A DNA stretch of 64,000 nucleotides, taken from NCBI RefSeq assembly GCF_013317235.1, contig NZ_WLCM01000009.1, forward strand, positions 1 to 64,000, in the 5' to 3' direction. The notes under the pieces were generated by a model. That model was not told the DNA's origin, ran no database searches, and saw nothing but the letters and a program-made list of their open reading frames with translations. The position numbers were made by a program, and so were the translations under genes. Below, piece after piece: positions 43,099-51,718 of this stretch (its first letter is position 1; each line of letters opens with the position of its first letter). The stretch comes from Leisingera sp. ANG59. GTDB lineage: Bacteria; Pseudomonadota; Alphaproteobacteria; Rhodobacterales; Rhodobacteraceae.

Positions 43099-43368
43099 TT
43101 AGCGGCGGATGCCCAGGCGTTTGATCAGGTCCTGGTAACGGGCCTCATCCTTGCCTTTGGTGTAGTCCAGCAGCTTGCGGCGCTGAGCAACCATTTTCAG
43201 GAGGCCACGGCGGCCGTGGTTGTCCTTCTTGTGGGTTTTGAAGTGCTCAGTCAGGGTGTTGATGCGCGAGGTCAGGATTGCAACCTGGACTTCCGGGGAG
43301 CCGGTGTCGCCCTCTTTGGTTGCGAATTCTTTCATCAGGCGCGCTTTTTCTTCCGCAGTGATCGACAT
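43099..43368 (-). CDS. rpsO: 30S ribosomal protein S15
   Basis: S15 is a primary 16S rRNA-binding protein of the small subunit. The 89-residue product ([30 protein letters not shown] to LIKRLGIRR) is a full-length family member. AAGGAG lies upstream of the ATG at 43368. In many bacteria the order is truB-rpsO-pnp; here truB is 3.2 kb upstream with RTX and DUF1643 genes between, and pnp is elsewhere. It has its own terminator. Confidence 0.98.
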   Translation of the reverse strand: MSITAEEKARLMKEFATKEGDTGSPEVQVAILTSRINTLTEHFKTHKKDNHGRRGLLKMVAQRRKLLDYTKGKDEARYQDLIKRLGIRR

Positions 43369-43532
43369 CGGGGTCTCCTTCATAGGTTAGAGTGGATGGC
43401 GCAGGCCGGGATGTCGTCCAGCACAGGCCCATGGAGCTGTCTGCCGCGGAGTCGCGGCAGATGCGGGCGTATAAGATGATTCCGGCCCAAAGGCAAAGGA
43501 TATGTGAGGTTCCCCTGCCGGGGCTGCCGGCC

Positions 43533-44513
43533 CTATTGCGGCAGCATTCCTGCCGCTGCCGCCGCGGCGGTGTCCATCAGCACCAGATCCGCTGCAGTCA
43601 GCCCGTCGGCGCCGGACACCCGCAGGGCCGGCTCGCCATCAACCAGGATCAGCTGCTCATCCTGGGCATCCGGATTCTGCTGCACTTCCACAGATGGCTC
43701 CTCACCGCCGGCAAAATCCCAGACCAGCACCAGCTGATCCTCATCAGCATCGTAATCCACCAGCTGGACAGCTTCCGACGTGCCGGTCCAGATGCCTGCG
43801 GTAAACTGGTCCGCGCCCGCGCCGCCGGTCAGGACATCCGCGGCCCCGGCGATCAGCGTATCGCCGCCGTCGCCGCCGTTCACGAAATCCTGCTCCGCAC
43901 CATCTCCGGCGCCGGACACCACATCATCGCCCGTTCCGCCAAACAGTGCATCCTGGCCAGAACCGCCGGTCAGGCTGTCATCGCCATCGTTGCCGTGCAG
44001 CGAATCCGCGCCTTCACCTCCCTCCAGCCAGTCGCCGTCCTGGCCGCCGTGCAGCACATCATCGCCGACACCGCCAACCAGGCTGTCCGTTCCGAAGTGA
44101 CCGTACAGGCTGTCCGCCCCGTCACCGCCTTCCAGTACATCGGCGCCTGCGTCACCCTGCAACAGGTCGTCTCCGCCGCCGCCAAACAGGCTGTCGTCAC
44201 CGCCATTGCCATGCAGAACATCGGCGCCTTCACCGCCGTCCAGCCAGTCATCGCCGCCGTAGCCTCCGATCTGGTCGCCGCCGCCGCCGCCGCTGATGCT
44301 GTCTGACGCATTGCTGCCTGCCAGCACATCACCGTCCTCGGTGCCTGTTATGGTTTCACCGTCAGCGGGTTCCTCACTGCCAGGCTCGATATAACCGCCG
44401 TCCAGGCCATCCCCCTCGGCGGCTGCAGTGTCTTCATCATCTGCGCTGTCGACATTGACCAGGACCGCACCGCCCATTGCCACCAGTCCCAACATGCTCG
44501 CCAGCCATAACAT
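43533..44513 (-). CDS. RTX-type calcium-binding repeat protein with N-terminal membrane segment
   Basis: This 326-residue acidic protein begins with a hydrophobic segment (MLWLASMLGLVAMGGAVLV), then an Asp/Glu-rich stretch, then about sixteen nonapeptide repeats of the type GGxGxDxLx (about 75-240). These fold into a calcium-filled parallel beta-roll. A C-terminal non-repeat region follows (QLVDYDADEDQLVLVWDF onward). RTX proteins are usually secreted by type I systems; the N-terminal segment instead suggests membrane anchoring or a signal. No type I transporter is nearby. It is related in layout to the RTX gene at 45256. Confidence 0.87.
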   Translation of the reverse strand: MLWLASMLGLVAMGGAVLVNVDSADDEDTAAAEGDGLDGGYIEPGSEEPADGETITGTEDGDVLAGSNASDSISGGGGGDQIGGYGGDDWLDGGEGADVLHGNGGDDSLFGGGGDDLLQGDAGADVLEGGDGADSLYGHFGTDSLVGGVGDDVLHGGQDGDWLEGGEGADSLHGNDGDDSLTGGSGQDALFGGTGDDVVSGAGDGAEQDFVNGGDGGDTLIAGAADVLTGGAGADQFTAGIWTGTSEAVQLVDYDADEDQLVLVWDFAGGEEPSVEVQQNPDAQDEQLILVDGEPALRVSGADGLTAADLVLMDTAAAAAAGMLPQ

Positions 44514-44608
44514 TACAACTCAACCCCTGGAGGATTCACTCATACGCAAGCACACTTTCACAGTGCGCCGAAAATTGCAAACAAAACAGGAACGCCGGTT
44601 AATGCAGG

Positions 44609-45130
44609 TCAGTGGCCTGCGCTGTCCGGCCACAGTTCCGGCTGCTGGCGGTAGGGAATGTACAAGGGGTGCTTGGGGTGGCCGGCTTTACTGAGGCCAA
44701 GATGATGCAGCGGCTTCCCTGTCGACCGAAGCGCCTTTTCCACGCGCGCGCCTTGGCTACGGTGCTCGCCATGTGTGCCCCAGGCACAAATCACCACATC
44801 GGCCCACTCAATGCCTTCCAGAATGGCCGCCATGTTGTCCGGCCCTTCCGGTGCCTGCAGCCTGCGCATTTCCCGCGGGTCGGTGACCCGGCAAGCAAAA
44901 ATGTTGGTGGCCCGGAACCCGCCAAACCCCAGGGCGCGGGCACGGCGCTCGCAGCGCTCGATGGTCGGATCGTTCTGCACCTCGGTTGCGGTGGAGGGGT
45001 TCAGCATCACAAACATCACCCGCCGCCCGGCCGGCTCCCAGGTCCGGGTCAGGCTGTACCGGTAGGTTTCGCAATCGGAATAGACGGCGGTCGAGGGCGC
45101 GTCGCCCTTGGTGTGGCTGCGGGTGATCAT
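44609..45130 (-). CDS. DUF1643 family protein
   Basis: This 173-residue protein has the DUF1643 hallmarks RRVMFVMLNPSTATEVQNDPTIERCERRA, FRATNIFACRVTDPREM and VVICAWGTHG. The family is widespread in bacteria and phages with no proven function. The ATG at 45130 (MITRSHTKGD) follows AGAGG; the frame is open for 17 codons farther. It lies between two RTX genes and is divergent from the second, so any link to calcium-binding proteins is positional only. Confidence 0.88.
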   Translation of the reverse strand: MITRSHTKGDAPSTAVYSDCETYRYSLTRTWEPAGRRVMFVMLNPSTATEVQNDPTIERCERRARALGFGGFRATNIFACRVTDPREMRRLQAPEGPDNMAAILEGIEWADVVICAWGTHGEHRSQGARVEKALRSTGKPLHHLGLSKAGHPKHPLYIPYRQQPELWPDSAGH

Positions 45131-45255
45131 GTGCGCCTCTCTAAATCGCTGCTGCTTGCGTTCCAAGAGGATTTCACGCACCTATAAGCGTATTGCAAGG
45201 ATTGCAACTGCCGCATTGGGTGCAAGCCGGGAAATTGATTGAATAACAGGTAATT

Positions 45256-46545
45256 ATGGAACTTCTTATCTTCCTCGCACTTGCAGGCTCCGCCATAGCA
45301 GTTGGCTTTGACGGAGCAGAAAATTCCGGCGAAGAAACCGCCGGACCGGCGGAACCGGACACTCCGGTTGAACCTGACCCGCAACCCCAATCCCTCCAAC
45401 TGTCCGGCACCGCCGGAACAGATGACATGCTGGACGGCGGGGATGGAAACGACACGCTGACGGGCAATGCCGGCGACCTGGATCTGCTGGCCGGCGGCAG
45501 CAGCGATGATGAATTACATCTGGGTGCGGACAATACCGCCCGGGGCGGCGCGGGGGCAGACCGCTTTGTCCTGGACGATGAGGGCAGCCGTCAAACGCTG
45601 ATCGCGGATTTCGAACTGGGCGCCGACCGGCTGGCCCTGACGCCCTATCACTCCGGTTACGTCGAGCTGATCGAGGCCGAAGACGGCATCGGCCTGCGCT
45701 TCATCGACACCCTCAACAACCAAACGATCCTGACCCTGCCGGGCGTTTCCCTGGGTGAAGGTGAAACTCTGCAAGTGGATTTTCTGACCAGGGATGGCGA
45801 CGTTGACCGCACGGTGCGCTTTGAAGGCCCCGGCTGAACCGCGCCGTTCACCCTGGATGCGATCCGCGGCACATCGGGCGGCGACAGGCTGAGTGGCACT
45901 GCAGGCGACGACGTGATCTTTGGCGAAGGCGGGGCAGACACACTCTCCGGCGGCGAAGGCGACGATTCGCTCTTCAGCGGCAGTGGCGCGGTCTATTATG
46001 ACGGCTCCTACAATCACTACCCGGGCGATCTGACCCAGATTGGCGACGACGGCGATATCCTGGACGGCGGCGCCGGGGATGATCACCTGTGGACCGGCCC
46101 CGGCACCACGGCCAGCGGCGGAGAGGGGGCGGACAGCTTCCACGCCTATGCAAACGTCTACGCGGCAGGAACCCCGGCAGCGGAAATCACCGATTTCGAT
46201 CCGGCAGAAGATCAATTGCGAATCGACTTCCCGGTTGTTGCCGGCTTCGGATCCGTTCCCAGTTACAGCTTCGAAGATGCCATTGCCGGGCTGAGCGTTG
46301 CCTACGACGCGGACCAGGACAGCACCCTGATCGCCATGGACGGAATCGCTGGAGCGGCATTGCCAGGCGACCAGTCAGGGGTAAGCATTGCCTTCCACGA
46401 CGACTATTCTACGGATGAAGACCGCTGGAGGGACACGGCGGGAAATACGATCAACGCCGAGGAAGGAAGGCAGGCAGCTGTCATTCTGACCGCACAAGAG
46501 TATTATTCTGTGTTCGGGGAAAACGGAACAGCCGGACCAGCCTAG
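45256..46545 (+). pseudogene. RTX-type calcium-binding protein interrupted by an in-frame TGA
   Basis: One reading frame runs from ATG 45256 to TAG 46545 with a single internal stop, TGA at 45835-45837. The first part (193 residues) has an N-terminal hydrophobic segment (MELLIFLALAGSAIAVGF), RTX repeats (LDGGDGNDTLTGNAGDLDLLAGG) and a domain ending VDRTVRFEGPG. After the TGA the same frame continues as RTX repeats (GTSGGDRLSGTAGDDVIFGEGGADTLSGGEGDDSLF) and a C-terminal domain. Together it would be about 429 residues. A nonsense mutation is most likely; readthrough is possible. No new start with a clear ribosome-binding site is seen after the stop. Confidence 0.8.
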
Positions 46546-46593
46546 CCAGGGCCGCAACGCTCTCGCAGCGCTGACCCAAAAAGTTACGCCTTG

Positions 46594-47520
46594 TTAACCG
46601 GCGCTTGTGTCCTGGCTGAAGACCCGGCTGGGATGTAGGGTGCCCGATTTATAGACGCCAACCGCCACCGCCTGGCCGTCGAGCGAGGCCCAGGCCTCAT
46701 CGCCGTATTCAACCTCATCATTGGGCAACACCATACCCGGGTTGCCATTGCGCAGCCGGACCGCCCCTTCGGGCGTACACTTGACCTCGGGCAGATCGGC
46801 CAGCCCTTCCTCCAGCGGGCGCAGGTAGGCGTCCAGCTTCGGCGTGCGCGCCAGGCGGTCGATCTCTTCCAGCGAAATCCCGTCTTCAGCCGCATCAAAG
46901 GGACCGGACCAAATCCGGCGCAGTTCCTTGACATGCCCATGGCAGCCCAGTGCCGCGCCCAGGTCGCGGGCGATGGAACGCACATAGCCGCCCTTGCCGC
47001 AGGTCATCTCCAGCACCACGTGGTCCGCGTCGGGGCGGTCCACCATGATCAGCTCCTCGACCCACAGCGGGCGGGCTTCGATCTCCACATCCTGGCCATC
47101 GCGGGCGAGCTTGTAGGCGCGCTGGCCGTCGATCTTCACGGCGGAGAACTTGGGCGGCACCTGCATGATCTCTCCCAGGAAGGGCAGCAGTGCATCCTTG
47201 ATCTGTTCATCGGTGGGGCGTTCGGCGCTTTCGGCAATCAGCTCACCCTCGGCATCATCAGTGTTGGTCGCCTGCCCCAGCCGCACGGTGAAGGTATAGG
47301 CCTTTAAGGCGTCGGTGATATAGGGAACGGTCTTGGTCGCCTCGCCCAGCGCCACTGCCAGAACGCCGGTTGCTTCCGGGTCCAGGGTGCCTGCATGGCC
47401 GGCCTTCTTGGCCTCCAGCGCCCAGCGCACCTTGTTCACAACCGCCGTCGAGGTCAGCCCCGCGGGCTTGTCCACCACCAGCCAGCCGGAAATATCGCGC
47501 CCTTTGCGTTTGCGTGCCAT
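46594..47520 (-). CDS. truB: tRNA pseudouridine(55) synthase
   Basis: TruB isomerises uridine 55 in the T-loop of tRNAs. The 308-residue protein has [13 protein letters not shown], the catalytic [14 protein letters not shown] (Asp47), [20 protein letters not shown] and [15 protein letters not shown]. It is convergent with the interrupted RTX gene (48-nt gap) and divergent from rluA. In many genomes it directly precedes rpsO; here 3.2 kb of RTX and DUF1643 genes intervene. Confidence 0.97.
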   Translation of the reverse strand: MARKRKGRDISGWLVVDKPAGLTSTAVVNKVRWALEAKKAGHAGTLDPEATGVLAVALGEATKTVPYITDALKAYTFTVRLGQATNTDDAEGELIAESAERPTDEQIKDALLPFLGEIMQVPPKFSAVKIDGQRAYKLARDGQDVEIEARPLWVEELIMVDRPDADHVVLEMTCGKGGYVRSIARDLGAALGCHGHVKELRRIWSGPFDAAEDGISLEEIDRLARTPKLDAYLRPLEEGLADLPEVKCTPEGAVRLRNGNPGMVLPNDEVEYGDEAWASLDGQAVAVGVYKSGTLHPSRVFSQDTSAG

Positions 47521-47657
47521 GCATCGTCCCCATGTGTCAGCGAGGCGCGCCGGTTACCGGATCGCCGGGACAGTGTCAATTTAACAAAGGCGCCGCCTGC
47601 GGGAAAGCCGCGCGGCGCCGCTTGCCCTTGCCCTGATCCCGCAGTAGGCAAGCGCCC

Positions 47658-48311
47658 ATGGCCGTATCAAGTGAATACACCCCGCCGCAGGACCCGCTGG
47701 AGATCCTGCACCACGACGCCGAACTGCTGGCCGTGAACAAGCCTGCAGGCCTGTTGTCGGTGCCGGGGCGCGGGGAGCATTTGGCCGATTGCCTGATCAG
47801 CCGCATCCAGGCAGCATTCCCCGAGGCGCTGCTGGTGCACCGGCTCGACCGCGACACCTCCGGCGTGATGGTATTCGGCCTCTCTCCGCATGCGCAGCGC
47901 CACCTGTCGATGCAGTTTGAAAAGCGCACCGCCAAGAAAGCATATGTCGCGCGTGTCGCGGGCCGGCTGGAACCGAGGAGCGGCACCGTGGACCTGCCGC
48001 TGATCGTCGACTGGCCGAACCGCCCGAAACAGATGGTCTGCCATGAGACCGGCAAACCCGCCGTCACCGACTGGCGGGTGATGAAGTATGAGGACGATGC
48101 CACAAGGGTGCGGCTGACCCCCAAGACAGGGCGTTCGCACCAATTGCGGGTGCATATGCTGTCACTAGGCCACCCGATCCTGGGCGACCCGCTTTATGCA
48201 AGCGGCGCGGCATTGGAGCACCCGCGGCTGATGCTGCATTCCGAGGAGTTGCGGATCAAGCACCCCGACAGCGGCGAGTCGCTGAAGTTCCGGGTGAAGC
48301 CCGATTTCTAA
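47658..48311 (+). CDS. rluA: RluA-family pseudouridine synthase
   Basis: This 217-residue enzyme of the RluA family has the catalytic motif HRLDRDTSG (Asp64) and NKPAGLLSVPGRG, KKAYVARVAG, KTGRSHQLRVHML and GDPLYASG. Its length matches E. coli RluA, which modifies 23S rRNA U746 and some tRNAs at U32; this assignment is by size and motif. It is convergent with the XRE/cupin regulator, with 9 nt between stops. Confidence 0.92.
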   Translation: MAVSSEYTPPQDPLEILHHDAELLAVNKPAGLLSVPGRGEHLADCLISRIQAAFPEALLVHRLDRDTSGVMVFGLSPHAQRHLSMQFEKRTAKKAYVARVAGRLEPRSGTVDLPLIVDWPNRPKQMVCHETGKPAVTDWRVMKYEDDATRVRLTPKTGRSHQLRVHMLSLGHPILGDPLYASGAALEHPRLMLHSEELRIKHPDSGESLKFRVKPDF

Positions 48312-48320
48312 GGGCGCCGG

Positions 48321-48887
48321 TCAGGGCGCCTCCATCACCATCAGGAACATCGTGTCTGCCCGCTTCGCCTCGTAGGTATGCGGATGATCTCCCGGAAAGG
48401 TGTAGTAGTCACCCGGCCACAGCTGTTCTTCCTGCCCCTCCGGCCCGGCGCGCATCTGGCCGGAACAGATCAGCATATGCTCCATCGTGCCGCGCGGATG
48501 CGGCTGGGCGCGGCGGATCTCTCCGGGCTGCATCACCACCCGGTAGATATCCCGGCGCACGTTTGGCGGGCTGCGCGACAGCAGGACGGCGGCGAAATCG
48601 GACTGCTCCGACGCCAGCACCTCGCCCTCGCCTGCGCGGATCAGCCTGGTGGCCGGCGCCTCGGTTTCAAACAGCAGGCTCAGCGGGATATCCAACGCCG
48701 CCGCCAAGGCCCAAAGCGTCTCTACACTGGGGTTTCCATTGCCTGCCTCCAGCTGGGACAGGGTTGACTTGGCAATTCCCGCTTTGGCCGCGAGGGCAGA
48801 GAGCGACATCCCGGCGCGGCTGCGCTCGCGCTGGATGGCGGCGGCAATCATCTGGTGAGGCGCGGAATTGTTCAATATTTCACCCAA
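48321..48887 (-). CDS. XRE-cupin transcriptional regulator, probable regulator of azlCD
   Basis: This 188-residue regulator has an N-terminal helix-turn-helix (MSLSALAAKAGIAKSTLSQLEAGNGNPSVETLWALAAAL) and a C-terminal cupin ligand-binding domain (QPHPRGTMEHMLICSGQM, WPGDYYTFPGDHPHTYEA). It is divergent from azlC, the usual arrangement for a local regulator. The start is uncertain: a TTG at 48887 gives the family-like N-terminus GEILNNSAPHQMIAAAIQRERS, while the first ATG is at 48851. The ligand is unknown. Confidence 0.9.
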   Translation of the reverse strand: MGEILNNSAPHQMIAAAIQRERSRAGMSLSALAAKAGIAKSTLSQLEAGNGNPSVETLWALAAALDIPLSLLFETEAPATRLIRAGEGEVLASEQSDFAAVLLSRSPPNVRRDIYRVVMQPGEIRRAQPHPRGTMEHMLICSGQMRAGPEGQEEQLWPGDYYTFPGDHPHTYEAKRADTMFLMVMEAP

Positions 48888-48888
48888 T

Positions 48889-48940
48889 CGTTCGACTTGA
48901 CGAACATCCCGTTCGTTCGGTATGAAAGACTAACGTTCGA
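48889..48940 (+). promoter_or_regulatory. azlC promoter with repeated CGTTCG operator elements
   Basis: TTGACG (48897-48902), an 18-nt spacer and TATGAA (48921-48926) form a candidate promoter for azlC. It is overlaid by an inverted repeat GTTCG/CGAAC (48890-48894 with 48901-48905) and further CGTTCG units at 48910 and 48934. The overlap suggests repression by the divergent XRE-cupin protein. Confidence 0.5.
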
Positions 48941-48980
48941 TATAGATGAATATCGCACCTGTTACCAGAGGAGCCTAGCA

Positions 48981-49694
48981 ATGGCCGTTCAGCAGATGAC
49001 CGCCTTCCCCGGCGCCCGCAGCCAGCTGATGGACGGGTTGCGGGGCATCCTGCCGCTGGCGGTGGGCGTCGCAGTCTACGGACTTGCCTTTGGCCTGCTT
49101 GCCGCGCAGGCGCAGATGGACGGGCTGCAGACCGGAGTGATGGGCACCATCATCTTTGCCGGCTCCTCGCAGTTCATCGCCGTCGAGCGGCTGGTGACGG
49201 GTGCAGGAGCAGGCGCCGCCCTGCTGGCGGGCCTTGCGCTGAACCTGCGGCTCTTGCTGATCACCGCCTCGCTGCGGGATGAGCTTTCCGGACGGCCCTG
49301 GTGGCAGGTGCTGCTGGGGGTGCATCTGGCCACGGATGAGAACTGGGCGCTGATGCACGCCATGCGCGCCCGCGGCCATCGCGCGGGCTACTGGTATCTG
49401 GTGGGCGGCGGATTGGGGCTGGTCGCGGTCTGGGTGCTGGCCACTGTGGCGGGGGCCAGCTTCGCCACGGCAGTGCCGGAGCCCAAGGCCCTGGGCATGG
49501 ATTTTGCCTTCACCGCTGCCTTTATCGCCATCCTACGTTGCCTGTGGAGCGGCAGGGCCATGCTTCTGCCGTGGGGCGGGTCCATCGCCACCGTGCTCCT
49601 AGCGGGCCTGCTGACGCCGCTGGATCCCACTTGGACGCTGATCCTGGGCGGCGCGGCCGGTGCTGCCATTGCCGGAGTGCTGGGCAGTGACTGA
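48981..49694 (+). CDS. azlC: AzlC-family branched-chain amino acid exporter, large subunit
   Basis: This 237-residue inner-membrane protein has about five to seven hydrophobic segments and family motifs GLRGILPLAVGVAVYGLAFGLLAAQA, GTIIFAGSSQFIAVERL and LRLLLITASL. AzlCD-type pairs export branched-chain amino acids or analogues. The ATG at 48981 follows GAGGAG. Its stop overlaps the GTG start of azlD, indicating coupled translation. The divergent XRE-cupin gene probably controls it. Confidence 0.93.
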   Translation: MAVQQMTAFPGARSQLMDGLRGILPLAVGVAVYGLAFGLLAAQAQMDGLQTGVMGTIIFAGSSQFIAVERLVTGAGAGAALLAGLALNLRLLLITASLRDELSGRPWWQVLLGVHLATDENWALMHAMRARGHRAGYWYLVGGGLGLVAVWVLATVAGASFATAVPEPKALGMDFAFTAAFIAILRCLWSGRAMLLPWGGSIATVLLAGLLTPLDPTWTLILGGAAGAAIAGVLGSD

Positions 49695-49980
49695 GACCTG
49701 GACCCTGATCCTCGGCCTTGCCGCCGCCACGTTTGCGGTGCGCCTTTCGGGCTATCTGCTGGGCCGGCGGCTGCCGGACCATGGCCACTGGGCGCGCGGG
49801 CTGCAGGCACTGCCGGGCTGCCTGATCCTGTCGCTGGTGACCTATCTGATGATGCAGGGCGGACCGCAGGAATGGATCGCAGGCTCAGCCGCATTGTTAG
49901 TGGCGCTGCTCACCCGCAGCCTGCCTTTGACAATGATAGCCGGCATAGCCGCGATCTGCTTGCTCAGGGCAGGATTTTGA
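49687..49980 (+). CDS. azlD: AzlD-family branched-chain amino acid exporter, small subunit
   Basis: This 97-residue protein with about four membrane segments (TWTLILGLAAATFAVRLSGYLLGRRL at the start) matches AzlD, the small partner of AzlC. The start is GTG at 49687, inside the end of azlC (8-nt overlap); upstream codons in frame belong to azlC and show no family resemblance. No terminator with a T run was seen in the 131 nt before the next gene. Confidence 0.9.
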   Translation: MTETWTLILGLAAATFAVRLSGYLLGRRLPDHGHWARGLQALPGCLILSLVTYLMMQGGPQEWIAGSAALLVALLTRSLPLTMIAGIAAICLLRAGF

Positions 49981-50111
49981 AGCGTCCAGCGGCATCGGCA
50001 GGAAGGAGCCAGTTCCGGTTTACTGCTCGCTTCTTTATCCCACGGTGGCTATAAGAGCGGCTGACTGACTTGGATAGTTTGCATCTTGCCCAGAAGAAAT
50101 GAGGCTGCCTG

Positions 50112-50792
50112 ATGGCGAAAAACCTATTGATCGTCGGTGACGGCGAATTTGCCGATATCGCATATGAATATTTCACGGTTGACAGCCCTTATGAGGTCGC
50201 CGGTTTCGCTGTTGAAAAAACCTACCTGAAAGCCAACGAAAAGTTCGGCCTGCCGGTTGTAGCACTGGAAGAGGCAGAGCAGCATTTCGACCCGGCCGAA
50301 ACCGAAGCCCATGTTGCGATCACTTCGACCCAACTGAACCGGGTGCGCGAACGCTTGATCGGCGTGACAAAGAATAAGGGCTACGCGCTTGCAAACTTCG
50401 TCAGCCCCAAGGCGATGGTCTGGCGGACGGCCGCGCTGGGTGAAAATGTCTTTATATTCGAAAACAATGTGGTTCAGCACGGCGTCCGGATCGGTGATGG
50501 CTGCGTTTTGTGGGCCGGAAACCATGTCGGCCACCAGACGGTGATCAATGATTTTTGCTTCCTGTCATCGCATGTGGTTGTCTCCGGCTATTGCAACATC
50601 GGCGCACGCAGCTTTGTCGGCGTGAATGCCTGTTTCGCAGACAATGTGACAGTCGGCGCCGACAGCTTTGTCGGCATGGCAGCTGTTGTGAACAAATCCT
50701 TCGAGCAACCTGGACAGATCTTGAACGGGCACCCTGCCGAAGCCTCGCGCGTCAGCGCCTACCGTTATTTCAAGGTAAAGCCACAAGAATGA
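50112..50792 (+). CDS. PglD/NeuD-like sugar acyltransferase with left-handed beta-helix
   Basis: This 226-residue protein has an N-terminal Rossmann-like part (NLLIVGDGEFADIAYEYF) and a C-terminal hexapeptide-repeat beta-helix (GENVFIFENNVVQHGVRIGDGCVLWAGNHVGHQTVIND, with the likely catalytic His in GNHVGHQT). Such enzymes N- or O-acylate nucleotide-linked amino sugars. With the aminotransferase and ketoisomerase nearby, it may acylate a dTDP-3-amino-3,6-dideoxyhexose. Its stop overlaps the next start as ATGA. It opens a five-gene operon with visibly lower GC than flanking housekeeping genes. Confidence 0.85.
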   Translation: MAKNLLIVGDGEFADIAYEYFTVDSPYEVAGFAVEKTYLKANEKFGLPVVALEEAEQHFDPAETEAHVAITSTQLNRVRERLIGVTKNKGYALANFVSPKAMVWRTAALGENVFIFENNVVQHGVRIGDGCVLWAGNHVGHQTVINDFCFLSSHVVVSGYCNIGARSFVGVNACFADNVTVGADSFVGMAAVVNKSFEQPGQILNGHPAEASRVSAYRYFKVKPQE

Positions 50793-51718
50793 CCTGGAAA
50801 AAGGAAGGCCCGATCTTTTGCCCGAACGGCGAACAGGACTGGGCACAGAACTCGTTCATGACCCCATGCCCCTGGCAGCGGGACACCGGGACCATCAGAG
50901 TATTCGGCGGCATGCGTGACGGCAGCGGGATCAGCCGGATCGGCTGGATTGACGTCGACGCCCGTGATCCAAAGAAGGTTTTGGAAGTCTCAGCCGCACC
51001 AGTGCTGGACCTCGGTGCACCAGGGATGTTTGACGACAACGGAGTCATCCTTGGCGACGTGCTGGAAGTTTCCAAGGATGAGCTGCGCTTGTATTATGTG
51101 GGCTTCCAGCTGGTTGAAAAGGCCAAGTTCCTTGCCTTTACCGGTGTCGCGGTCAGCCGCGACCGCGGCGACAGTTTTGAACGCCTACAGCCGACACCGG
51201 TGATTGACCGCTGCCCGGAAGGCACATTCATCGGCGCATTACATTCGATTGCCAGGCTCCCGGACGGTTCTTACCGCGCGTGGATCTCACGCGGCCGCGG
51301 CTGGCAGGAAATTGATGGGCGCAAGTTCCCGCAGTACGATTGCTGGACTCTGACAAGCCCCGACGGGTTGCGGTTCGATAACGCGGAAGCCTTGCCGATC
51401 ATTGCGCCCAACGCCTCGGAATACAGGATCGGGCGGCCCCGCGCCAACCAGTTGCCTGATGGCAGCTGGGAGCTGCGGGCCACCTCGGACACCCTGTCTA
51501 AGCAATACGAGAGCTTCCGCTTCACGTCCCCGGACGGTGTGAATTTCACGCGGACAACCGACTGCGAATTGCCCCGCGGCCAAGCAGGCGAATGGGACAG
51601 CGAAATGACTTGCTACCCGGCGCATATCGAAACTGCGGACGGAAACCGGTTCCTCTTATACAATGGCAATGACATGGGCAGGACAGGACTTGGACTGGCA
51701 CGATGGCAGGCCCCATGA
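50789..51718 (+). CDS. Beta-propeller protein resembling glycoside-hydrolase fold, unknown role
   Basis: This 309-residue soluble protein has repeated blades with SRDRGDSFER, TSPDGLRFDNAE and TSPDGVNFTRT, each followed by Asp/Asn-rich turns. That pattern resembles five-bladed propellers of GH43/GH32-like proteins or sugar-binding relatives. There is no signal peptide, so it acts in the cytoplasm. I cannot assign catalytic acids with confidence. Start and stop overlap the neighbouring genes as ATGA, making it an integral member of the amino-sugar operon. It could be a modifying enzyme or a structural partner; this is an inference from context. Confidence 0.65.
   Translation: MTWKKEGPIFCPNGEQDWAQNSFMTPCPWQRDTGTIRVFGGMRDGSGISRIGWIDVDARDPKKVLEVSAAPVLDLGAPGMFDDNGVILGDVLEVSKDELRLYYVGFQLVEKAKFLAFTGVAVSRDRGDSFERLQPTPVIDRCPEGTFIGALHSIARLPDGSYRAWISRGRGWQEIDGRKFPQYDCWTLTSPDGLRFDNAEALPIIAPNASEYRIGRPRANQLPDGSWELRATSDTLSKQYESFRFTSPDGVNFTRTTDCELPRGQAGEWDSEMTCYPAHIETADGNRFLLYNGNDMGRTGLGLARWQAP

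Noticed and set aside
43780-44332. Several frames opposite the RTX repeats at 43.5-44.5 kb
   Set aside because: They are low-complexity shadows of the repeated GGxGxD codons.
45835-45837. Selenocysteine at the in-frame TGA of the RTX gene
   Set aside because: RTX proteins are not selenoproteins, and no selenocysteine insertion structure was recognised. Nonsense mutation or ordinary readthrough is simpler.
43533-46545. A type I secretion locus with the RTX genes
   Set aside because: No ABC exporter or membrane-fusion gene is nearby, and both RTX proteins begin with a hydrophobic segment.
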